Positions 56,937-64,000 of a stretch of 64,000 nt of DNA are shown here, piece after piece. Where the stretch lies: positions 1,054,001 through 1,118,000 of the forward strand of contig NZ_JADWPE010000003.1 in assembly GCF_017308985.1 (NCBI RefSeq), written 5' to 3'. The stretch's first letter is position 1. Every line of letters starts with the position of its first letter. This DNA is from Lysobacter changpingensis (GTDB lineage: Bacteria > Pseudomonadota > Gammaproteobacteria > Xanthomonadales > Xanthomonadaceae). The notes beneath the pieces were generated by a model. The model did no database searches. It was not told the DNA's origin and saw nothing but the letters and a program-made list of their open reading frames with translations. The position numbers and the translations under genes are program-made.

Positions 56937-57587
56937 GTGTCCCCAGCGCATGAAGGCACCACCCTGTCCGCCCTGACGATCGCGCAATCCCGCCTGCCCG
57001 CGTCCAGCCGCATGCTGCTCGCCAGCGCCGTCATCGGCATGGTGACGCTGGTGTACCTGGTGACGGTGCACCTGCCACTGCGCGTTCCGCGGCCGATGAC
57101 CCCGACGGCCGTCGATCGGGTGATCGGCTGGCATGCGTGGGCGATCTGGCCCTATTGGCTGCTGCTGGTGATCGCGCCGGCTTTCATCCTGGCGATCAGC
57201 GACCGCCGCATCTTCCTGGCGACGCTGCGTGCATACGCGTGGTCGATGGCGGCCAACGCCGCGATCTGGGTGCTGTGGCCGACCTCGCTCGCGCGGCGCG
57301 AGGTTCCGATCGACCTGCACGGTGCGACCGCCGCGGCATGGCGCCTGCTGCACTTCCTCGACGGCAGCGGCAACTGCTTTCCCTCCGCACACATCACCGC
57401 ACCGGTCGTCGCCGTCGCCGGCTACTGCGCGCAGCATCCGCGCGCGCGCGCGTGGGCGTGGCCGTTGGCGATCTCGTTGTTCCCCAGTGTCGTCGCGACG
57501 GGCCAGCACTACGCGTGGGATATCGTCGGCGGCGCGGGTACGGCTGCGATGGGATTGTGGATCGCACGCCGCGACCTGTTCCGGTAA
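56937..57587 (+). CDS. PAP2 superfamily membrane phosphatase
   Basis: About 216 residues; five or six membrane segments. Motif 2 is GSGNCFPSAHITAPVVAVAG (PSAH in place of PSGH) and motif 3 VVATGQHYAWDIVGGAGTAA with the catalytic His and Asp. The N-terminal KxxxxxxRP motif is replaced by LPLRVPRPMTP. Such enzymes remove phosphate from lipid phosphates at the membrane. The start is uncertain: GTG 56937 or ATG 57012, neither with a good ribosome site. Confidence 0.75.
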   Translation: MSPAHEGTTLSALTIAQSRLPASSRMLLASAVIGMVTLVYLVTVHLPLRVPRPMTPTAVDRVIGWHAWAIWPYWLLLVIAPAFILAISDRRIFLATLRAYAWSMAANAAIWVLWPTSLARREVPIDLHGATAAAWRLLHFLDGSGNCFPSAHITAPVVAVAGYCAQHPRARAWAWPLAISLFPSVVATGQHYAWDIVGGAGTAAMGLWIARRDLFR

Positions 57588-57668
57588 CCGACGCCGACAC
57601 GGTTCCTTTGCGAAATCGGCAGCGCAGGCGCAAGCTTCATTCCTGCGTCGCTTCCCCCGATCCTCACG

Positions 57669-58655
57669 ATGGCTTCACGAACCACGTCCGAATTCGTCCT
57701 CGAGCCGGCCGAAACCGAGCGCCTGGCCAACCTCAGCGGCCCCTTCGACGGCCATCTGCGCATGATCGAACTGCGCCTGGGCGTGGAGATCGCGAATCGC
57801 GGCAACATCTTCCGCATCGTCGGCCCGCAGGACGCGGTCGGCAAGGCCGAACGGCTGCTGCGCGATCTGTGGCGCGACGCGGCGGAGGAAACGCTCACCG
57901 AGCCGGCGATCCACCTGCGCCTGACCGAGATCGATGCCGACGGCGTCGCCAACGACGACGTCGAACCGCAGGAAGTCGCCATCCGCGTCAAGCGCGGCAC
58001 CATCCGCGGGCGCGGCATCAACCAGGCGAAATACCTGCACGCCATCGCCACGCACGACATCAACTTCGGCATCGGCCCCGCCGGCACCGGCAAGACCTTC
58101 CTCGCCGTCGCCAGCGCGGTGGAGGCGCTGAACGAAGCGCGCGTGCAGCGGCTGATCCTGGTGCGCCCGGCGGTGGAAGCCGGCGAGAAGCTCGGCTTCC
58201 TGCCCGGCGATCTCACCCAGAAGGTCGATCCCTACCTGCGTCCGCTCTACGACGCGCTGTACGAAATGCTAGGCGTCGAGAAGGTGGTGAAGCTGCTGGA
58301 GAAGAACGTCATCGAGATCGCGCCGCTGGCCTACATGCGCGGACGCACGCTTAACGACGCGTATGTGATCCTCGACGAGGCGCAGAACACCACGATCGAG
58401 CAGATGAAGATGTTCCTGACCCGCATCGGCTACGGCAGTACCGCCGTCGTCACGGGGGACCTGACGCAGATCGACCTTCCGCGAAACCAGAAGTCCGGCC
58501 TGAAGGACGCGCTGGACGTGCTGCGCAACGTCAACGGCATCAGCTTCACCTTCTTCGAATCGCGCGACGTGGTGCGCCATCCGCTGGTGGCGCGCATCGT
58601 CAACGCCTACGACGCCCGCGACGCGAAGGACGCGTCGACCGGCCCCTCCGCCTGA
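57669..58655 (+). CDS. PhoH-like ATPase (YbeZ)
   Basis: 328 residues. N-terminal KH-like region (residues 20-110), then the P-loop domain with Walker [21 protein letters not shown] (near 140), [20 protein letters not shown], Walker [19 protein letters not shown] and [20 protein letters not shown]. YbeZ works with the RNase YbeY in rRNA processing and ribosome quality control. First gene of ybeZ-ybeY-corC. Confidence 0.95.
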   Translation: MASRTTSEFVLEPAETERLANLSGPFDGHLRMIELRLGVEIANRGNIFRIVGPQDAVGKAERLLRDLWRDAAEETLTEPAIHLRLTEIDADGVANDDVEPQEVAIRVKRGTIRGRGINQAKYLHAIATHDINFGIGPAGTGKTFLAVASAVEALNEARVQRLILVRPAVEAGEKLGFLPGDLTQKVDPYLRPLYDALYEMLGVEKVVKLLEKNVIEIAPLAYMRGRTLNDAYVILDEAQNTTIEQMKMFLTRIGYGSTAVVTGDLTQIDLPRNQKSGLKDALDVLRNVNGISFTFFESRDVVRHPLVARIVNAYDARDAKDASTGPSA

Positions 58656-58666
58656 GCGTCCACGCC

Positions 58667-59146
58667 ATGACCCAGGGCCCGGTCCGCCTCGACGTCAGCA
58701 TCAACTATGCGGTGCCGCGCACCGGCGTTCCCTCGGCGGTGAGCTTCCGCAAGTGGGTCGCCGCCGCGCTGCACAGCCGCATCCGCGAGGCCGACCTCGC
58801 CATCCGCATCGTCGGCACCAAGGAAGGCCGCGCGCTCAACCACCACTATCGCGGCAAGGACTACGCGACCAACGTGCTGAGTTTTCCCGCCGAGCTGCCC
58901 GAAGGGCTGCCCAAGGGCGTGAAGATGCCGCTGCTGGGCGACCTGGTCATCTGCGCGCCGGTCGTGGCGCGCGAGGCCAGGGAACAGAAAAAGCCGCTGG
59001 CCGCCCACTACGCGCACCTGACCGTGCACGGCGTGCTGCACCTGCTGGGCTGGGACCACGAGGACGAGAAGGAAGCCGTCTGCATGGAGCAGCTGGAACG
59101 CGAGATCCTCGCCACGCTGGGCATCGAGGACCCCTACGGCGACTGA
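58667..59146 (+). CDS. ybeY: Endoribonuclease YbeY
   Basis: 159 residues. Zinc-dependent RNase needed for 16S rRNA 3' maturation. Metal motif [12 protein letters not shown] (H-x3-H-x5-H) near 125, and [17 protein letters not shown] near 60. Eleven bases after the phoH-like gene. Confidence 0.96.
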   Translation: MTQGPVRLDVSINYAVPRTGVPSAVSFRKWVAAALHSRIREADLAIRIVGTKEGRALNHHYRGKDYATNVLSFPAELPEGLPKGVKMPLLGDLVICAPVVAREAREQKKPLAAHYAHLTVHGVLHLLGWDHEDEKEAVCMEQLEREILATLGIEDPYGD

Positions 59147-59253
59147 GCCCGGTCCTGGCGCCCGGCCCGACGGGCCTCGCCAAGCGCCTGTCGCGCATCC
59201 GCGCTAGACTCCTCCGGACGTCCCCCTTCCCCCCGGGGCGCCTGACTATCGCA

Positions 59254-60150
59254 ATGTCCGAGGACGACAGTAGTAGCTTCCACTCGCCCGAGCTCCAGGA
59301 AAAGCGCGCCGAACGGCGCGGGCACGAAAGGCCGCGGTCCTGGCTCGAACGCATCAGCTCGGCGCTTTCCGGCGAACCGACCACACGCGAGGACCTGGTC
59401 GAACTGCTGCGCGACGCGCAGGCCGACGGGCTGATCGCCGCCGACACGCTGCGCATGATGGAAGGCGCCATCGCGGTGTCCGACCTCACCGTGGGCGACG
59501 TGATGATCCCGCGCTCGCAGATGGTCTCGCTGCCGGCGGACGCCCGCTTCCTGGACCTGATGAAGCAGGTGGTCGAATCCGGCCATTCGCGTTTCCCGGT
59601 GCACGGCGAGGACAAGGACGAGATCCTCGGTGTGCTGCTCGCCAAGGACCTGCTGCGCGGCGTGGTCGCCGACAACGGTCCGGGCAGCGTCCACGAGCTG
59701 CTGCGCCCGGCGGTGCTGATCCCCGAATCCAAGCGCCTGAACGTGCTGCTGCGCGAGTTCCGCCAGTCGCGCAACCACATGGCGATCGTGATCGACGAGC
59801 ACGGCGGCGTCGCCGGCCTGGTCACCATCGAGGACGTGCTGGAGCAGATCGTCGGCGAGATCGACGACGAACACGACGACGCCGAGGATCCGAGCGCACT
59901 CATCGCCGCGCAGGCGGACGGCCAGTTCGTGGTCGATGCGCTGACGCCGATCTCCGATTTCAACGAGCGCTTCGGTGCCGACTTCGATGACGACGAATAC
60001 GACACCATCGGCGGCCTCGTCACGGCCGCGATCGGCCACCTGCCCGAAGCCGGCGAGGAACTCACGCTGGGACGCTTCGTGTTCCGCGTCTCCGGTGCCG
60101 ACGCGCGCCGCGTGCACGCCTTCCACGTCGGGGTGCTGGGTGACGCGTAA
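59254..60150 (+). CDS. corC: CorC/YbeX family CBS-domain protein
   Basis: 298 residues, soluble. Two CBS domains at about 75-205 (DVMIPRSQMVSLPADARFLD, AIVIDEHGGVAGLVTIEDVL) followed by the transporter-associated CorC_HlyC domain (DDDEYDTIGGLVTAAIGHLP). Linked to magnesium/cobalt efflux and, as YbeX, to ribosome metabolism. Third gene of the phoH-ybeY-corC group; a corA gene lies two genes on. Confidence 0.94.
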   Translation: MSEDDSSSFHSPELQEKRAERRGHERPRSWLERISSALSGEPTTREDLVELLRDAQADGLIAADTLRMMEGAIAVSDLTVGDVMIPRSQMVSLPADARFLDLMKQVVESGHSRFPVHGEDKDEILGVLLAKDLLRGVVADNGPGSVHELLRPAVLIPESKRLNVLLREFRQSRNHMAIVIDEHGGVAGLVTIEDVLEQIVGEIDDEHDDAEDPSALIAAQADGQFVVDALTPISDFNERFGADFDDDEYDTIGGLVTAAIGHLPEAGEELTLGRFVFRVSGADARRVHAFHVGVLGDA

Positions 60151-60160
60151 GCCGGGCGCG

Positions 60161-61324
60161 ATGCGCCGCGCGTTCGCGCTGATCGCGTTGTTGCTCGCAT
60201 TCGTCGCCCTGCCCGCCTTCGCCGCGCCGCGCATCGGCGTGGCGACGATGCAGCCGGGCGAGATTTTCTTCGAGCGCTTCGGCCACAACGCGATCGTGGT
60301 GGTCGATCCGGAGACGAACGAGGCGATCTCGTACAACTTCGGTTTCTTCGATCCGACCGAGAAGGATTTCGTCAGCCGCTTCGTCAAGGGCGACATGCGC
60401 TATCGCCTGGCGGCGCTGCCGTTCGAACAGGACCTGATGCAGTACCGCGAGGAAGGCCGCGGCGTGAGCATCCAGTGGCTGGACCTGGACGAAGCGCAGG
60501 CGGTCGAGCTCGCCGCCGCGCTGGCCGAGAACGCCAGGCCCGAGAACGCGTTCTACAAGTACGAATACTTCGACGACAACTGCTCCACGCGCGTGCGCGA
60601 CGCGCTCGACCGCGTGCTCGACGGCGGCCTGCGTCGGCAGATCGAAGGGCGTTCGCACGGCTCCACCGCGCGCAGCGAAGCCGTGCGACTCGCGTCGCCT
60701 GCGTGGTGGATGTGGCTGGGTTTCGACGTCGGCCTGGGCCCGTCGGCCGACCAGCCGATGCCGGTGTGGCGCGAAGCCTACGTGCCGATGCGCCTCGCCG
60801 CCGCGCTGCGCGAGGTGAAGAACACCGACGGCCGCCCGCTCGTGCTGGAAGAACAGCAGATCCTGCCGCATCGCCTGCCGCCGGAACCGCAGGACGGCCC
60901 GGTGCGCTGGTGGCCGTGGGCGCTGGCCGGCATCGCCATCGGCATCGCCGCGGCGATGCTGGGACGCACGCGTCCGCGTCTGGTCGCCGCGATCGCATTG
61001 CCGTTCTGGGTCCTCGCCGGCCTGCTCGGCGCGCTGATGCTGTTCCTGTGGTTCGGCACGCAGCACACCTACGCATGGGCGAACGCGAACCTGCTGTTGC
61101 TCAGCCCGTTGTGCTGGCTGCTGGTTCCGGGCGGCGCGCGCGCGTTGCGCGGGCGCGATCCGGGGCGCTTCTTCCGCGGCGTGCTGGCGGCGATCGCGCT
61201 GGGCGCGGTGGCCTCGCTGTTCGTGTACTGGCTGCCGGTGAACCCGCAACGCAACGTGCACTGGATCGCGCTGCTGCTGCCGATCCACCTGGGCCTGCTG
61301 CAGGGCTTCGGCGCGCGTCGCTGA
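60161..61324 (+). CDS. DUF4105 / Lnb N-terminal-like periplasmic domain protein with membrane tail
   Basis: About 387 residues. Signal peptide (MRRAFALIALLLAFVALPAF). Periplasmic domain 25-240: VATMQPGEIFFERFGHNAIV with a candidate catalytic His, and YEYFDDNCSTRVRDALDRVL with a candidate Cys, the Cys/His pair of the permuted NlpC/P60-like DUF4105 fold. The C-terminal third has about five membrane helices (WWPWALAGIAIGIAAAMLGR onward). DUF4105 is the N-terminal domain of Lnb, a lipoprotein N-acyltransferase described in Bacteroides. It occupies the place after corC where E. coli has lnt. ATG 10 bases after the corC stop; GTG 60140 is the alternative. Confidence 0.8.
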   Translation: MRRAFALIALLLAFVALPAFAAPRIGVATMQPGEIFFERFGHNAIVVVDPETNEAISYNFGFFDPTEKDFVSRFVKGDMRYRLAALPFEQDLMQYREEGRGVSIQWLDLDEAQAVELAAALAENARPENAFYKYEYFDDNCSTRVRDALDRVLDGGLRRQIEGRSHGSTARSEAVRLASPAWWMWLGFDVGLGPSADQPMPVWREAYVPMRLAAALREVKNTDGRPLVLEEQQILPHRLPPEPQDGPVRWWPWALAGIAIGIAAAMLGRTRPRLVAAIALPFWVLAGLLGALMLFLWFGTQHTYAWANANLLLLSPLCWLLVPGGARALRGRDPGRFFRGVLAAIALGAVASLFVYWLPVNPQRNVHWIALLLPIHLGLLQGFGARR

Positions 61325-61373
61325 AGCTCGCCCACGGCTTGCCGCGCGCGCGGCGCGGGCGCACGATTCGCGG

Positions 61374-62396
61374 ATGAGCACGCCCGTCCCGACGTCCGCC
61401 GACACCCATCGTCCCGACCTGCCGCAATGCGTGGTCAACTGCGCCGCGTACGAACCCGGCGGCAAGCGGCGCGAGATCGGCCTGGACGAGATCAGCGAGG
61501 TCCTGGCGAAGGACGACGACACCTTCGTCTGGGTCGGCGTGTACGAGCCGGAGGACGCCATCCTCGACAAGCTGCAGGAGGAGTTCTGCCTGCACGACCT
61601 CGCCATCGAGGACGCGCGCAACGCGCACCAGCGCCCGAAGATCGAGACGTACGGCAACTCGCTCTTCATCGTCGTGCACACCGCGCAGAGCGTGGACAGC
61701 CACATCCGTTTCGGCGAGACCCACATCTTCGTCGGCCCGCGCTACCTGGTCACGGTGCGCCACGGCGCGTCCACCAGCTACGCGCCGGCGCGCGCACGCT
61801 ACGAGCGCGACGCGGACGATCTCGCGCACGGTCCCGGCGCCGCGCTGTACACGGTGCTCGACCTCATCGTCGACAACTTCCAGCCGATCGTGCAGGAGTT
61901 CAGCCAGGACCTGAACGAGCTGGAGCAGGACATCTTCGCCGAGGAATTCCGCAGCGACACGGTCAAGCACCTGTACGACCTCAAGCGCGAACTCACCCGG
62001 CTGCGCATGGCGGTCGCGCCGCTGCAGGACATCCTCGGCCAGCTCACGCGCGGGCGAAGCAGCCTCATCGACGAGGAAAGCCGGCTGTATTTCCGCGACG
62101 TGCACGACCACGCGGTACGGCTCAACGAAACCACCGACACCCTGCGCGAAATGCTCACCGCCGCGATGAGCGTGAACCTGTCGCTGGTGACGATCCATCA
62201 GGGCGAGGTGGTGAAGCGGCTGGCGGGCTGGGCCGCCCTGCTCGCCGCGCCGACCCTGATCACCAGCTGGTACGGCATGAACTTCGCGCACATGCCCGAA
62301 CTGGAAGGCCGCTGGAGCTACCCGGCCCTGATCGCCCTGGTCGGCGTGGTCTGCGTGGTGCTCTACGGTCTGCTGCGACGGGCCAAGTGGCTGTAA
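61374..62396 (+). CDS. corA: CorA magnesium/cobalt transporter
   Basis: 340 residues. Cytosolic funnel domain (1-270), stalk helix, then two C-terminal membrane helices with the GMN motif in LITSWYGMNFAHMP (near 300) and basic end RRAKWL. Pentameric Mg2+ channel gated by intracellular Mg2+. Forty-nine bases after the DUF4105 gene on the same strand. Confidence 0.95.
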   Translation: MSTPVPTSADTHRPDLPQCVVNCAAYEPGGKRREIGLDEISEVLAKDDDTFVWVGVYEPEDAILDKLQEEFCLHDLAIEDARNAHQRPKIETYGNSLFIVVHTAQSVDSHIRFGETHIFVGPRYLVTVRHGASTSYAPARARYERDADDLAHGPGAALYTVLDLIVDNFQPIVQEFSQDLNELEQDIFAEEFRSDTVKHLYDLKRELTRLRMAVAPLQDILGQLTRGRSSLIDEESRLYFRDVHDHAVRLNETTDTLREMLTAAMSVNLSLVTIHQGEVVKRLAGWAALLAAPTLITSWYGMNFAHMPELEGRWSYPALIALVGVVCVVLYGLLRRAKWL

Positions 62397-62510
62397 AGGT
62401 TCGGATTTCTCTTATTGTTTAGACCAAAGTCGCAGGCGAGTTGACGCATTGCGCATTGACCCGGTGCCCGCGCCGGCGCGACCCTTCGGTGATCCTTCCG
62501 GAGGGGTGTC

Positions 62511-64000
62511 ATGAAATCTCTGTCCTGGCTCGGCTGGGCCGTCGTGGCGGTACTGGCGGCGTTCTGCATCGGCACGATCGCGCTGCATCGCGGCGAAACC
62601 ATCAACGCGATCTGGCTCGTCGTCGCGGCGGTGACGACGTTCACCATCGCCTTCCGCTTCTACGGCCTGTACATCGCGCGCAACGCGCTGATGATCGACG
62701 GCTCGCGCGCGACGCCCGCGTGGCGACGCAACGACGGCCTGGATTACGTCCCCACCGCCAAGAGCATCGTCTTCGGACACCACTTCGCCGCGATCGCCGG
62801 CGCCGGCCCGCTGGTCGGCCCCGTGCTCGCCGCGCAGATGGGCTACCTGCCCGGCACGTTGTGGATCCTGTTCGGCGTGGTCCTCGCCGGCGCGGTGCAG
62901 GACATGCTGGTGCTGTTCTTCTCCACGCGCCGCGACGGCCGCTCGCTCGGCGAGATGATCCGCGCCGAGATGGGCCCCGCGGCGGGCGTGATCTCGATGG
63001 TCGGCATCCTCATGATCATGGTGATCCTGCTGGCGGTGCTCGCGCTGGTGGTGGTGAAGGCGCTCGCGGAAAGCCCGTGGGGCACGTTCACCGTCGCGAT
63101 GACCATTCCGATCGCGATCCTGATGGGCCTGTACCTGCGCTACTTCCGCCCGGGCCGGATCCTGGAGGTCTCCGTCATCGGCTTCGTGCTGCTGCTGCTG
63201 GCGATCTGGGGCGGCGGCGTGGTCGCGGCGCATCCGACCTGGGGCCCGGCGTTCCATCTGGAAGGCACGACGCTGGCCTGGCTGATGATCGGCTACGGCT
63301 TCGTGGCCTCGGTGCTGCCGGTGTGGTTCCTGCTGGCGCCGCGCGATTACCTTTCCACCTTCCTCAAGATCGGCACCGTGCTGATCCTCGCGCTGGCGAT
63401 CGTGGTCGCGATGCCGGACCTGCAGATGCCTGCGATGACCAAGTTCGTCGACGGCACCGGCCCGGTGTTCTCGGGCAAGCTGTTCCCGTTCCTGTTCATC
63501 ACCATCGCGTGCGGTGCGGTGTCGGGCTTCCACGCGCTGATCAGCTCGGGCACCACGCCGAAGATGATCTCCAACGAACGCGACATCCCGATGGTCGGCT
63601 ACGGCGGCATGCTGATGGAGGCGTTCGTCGCGATCATGGCGCTGATCGCCGCCTGCGTGCTGCAGCCGGGCGTGTACTTCGCGATGAACGCCCCCGGCGC
63701 GCTGATCGGCACCACCGCCGAATCCGCCGCCGCGGCGATCTCCAGTTGGGGCTTCGTGCTCACGCCCGACGTGCTGACCGCCACGGCGAAGGAGATCGGC
63801 GAGAACACCATCCTCTCGCGCACCGGCGGCGCGCCGACGCTCGCGGTGGGCATGGCGCAGATCCTGCACGGCCTGCTGCCGGGCGAAGGCATGATGGCCT
63901 TCTGGTACCACTACGCGATCCTGTTCGAAGCGCTGTTCATCCTGACCACGGTCGACGCCGGCACGCGCGTGGCGCGCTTCATGATCCAGGAACTCGCGGG
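62511..64000 (+). CDS. cstA: Carbon starvation protein CstA (3' end beyond the window)
   Basis: 496 residues are visible; the full protein is usually 600-700. ATG after a strong GGAGGGG site. Repeated membrane segments with the family motifs [40 protein letters not shown] and [20 protein letters not shown]. CstA-type transporters import pyruvate or peptides and are induced by carbon starvation. Cut by the window edge at [10 protein letters not shown], no internal stop. Confidence 0.95.
   Translation, partial: MKSLSWLGWAVVAVLAAFCIGTIALHRGETINAIWLVVAAVTTFTIAFRFYGLYIARNALMIDGSRATPAWRRNDGLDYVPTAKSIVFGHHFAAIAGAGPLVGPVLAAQMGYLPGTLWILFGVVLAGAVQDMLVLFFSTRRDGRSLGEMIRAEMGPAAGVISMVGILMIMVILLAVLALVVVKALAESPWGTFTVAMTIPIAILMGLYLRYFRPGRILEVSVIGFVLLLLAIWGGGVVAAHPTWGPAFHLEGTTLAWLMIGYGFVASVLPVWFLLAPRDYLSTFLKIGTVLILALAIVVAMPDLQMPAMTKFVDGTGPVFSGKLFPFLFITIACGAVSGFHALISSGTTPKMISNERDIPMVGYGGMLMEAFVAIMALIAACVLQPGVYFAMNAPGALIGTTAESAAAAISSWGFVLTPDVLTATAKEIGENTILSRTGGAPTLAVGMAQILHGLLPGEGMMAFWYHYAILFEALFILTTVDAGTRVARFMIQELA

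Overview
This is GC-rich chromosomal DNA from a Lysobacter-like member of the Xanthomonadaceae (Gammaproteobacteria). The assignment rests on gene order and protein features: the order thrS-infC-rpmI-rplT-pheS-pheT-ihfA-merR-tRNA-Pro, a fimT-pilVWXY1E minor pilin operon, petABC followed by sspA and sspB, a large Oar-type TonB receptor, and dispersed GGGAAT-type and CCCGGGT-type intergenic repeats. It was judged by eye only; no database search was possible.

Layout. 1-7.1 kb holds small single genes: a TraB/GumN-like protein, a cupin, two adjacent DUF1801 proteins with basic tails, a Tat-exported beta-helix protein, a lone receiver domain, two small paralogous unknown proteins and a VOC protein. 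7.15-10.6 kb is a visibly lower-GC patch ending at tRNA-Pro. It carries an intact ATP-grasp ligase, a truncated MFS transporter, a truncated DUF4265 gene, a C-terminal gene fragment and a phage structural-gene remnant. I read it as a decayed genomic island that once held a small peptide-ligase cluster. 10.7-21.1 kb is core translation and repair: merR, ihfA, pheT, pheS, rplT, rpmI, infC (starting at ATC), thrS, tRNA-Val and uvrB. 21.2-23.1 kb has a stray pseudopilin gene and tRNA-Asn; a perfect 29-bp copy of the tRNA 3' end lies 1,198 bp downstream, bracketing a small insertion with one methyltransferase gene.

23.2-31.1 kb is the type IV pilus minor pilin operon (fimT, pilV, pilW, pilX, pilY1, pilE, minus strand), with a divergent AlgZ/FimS-type sensor kinase that has no response regulator beside it. 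31.1-44.3 kb contains ppnN, the TonB receptor, marC, a YciK-type SDR lacking catalytic residues, grxD, sodB, purEK, trm112-nadC, a tandem-FHA membrane protein, sspB and sspA. 44.5-47.2 kb encodes cytochrome bc1. 47.3-56.5 kb has two tandem lytic transglycosylases, miaB, an exported amidohydrolase and a CecR-YbhGFS-like regulator plus ABC exporter. 56.6-64 kb has a PAP2 phosphatase, phoH-ybeY-corC, a DUF4105/Lnb-like protein in the position where many Proteobacteria keep lnt, corA, and cstA running off the window end.

The best candidates for new biology are the island ligase module, the tRNA-Asn mini-insertion, the Lnb-like gene in the lnt position, and a duplicated purK 3' end flanking a REP-like palindrome.
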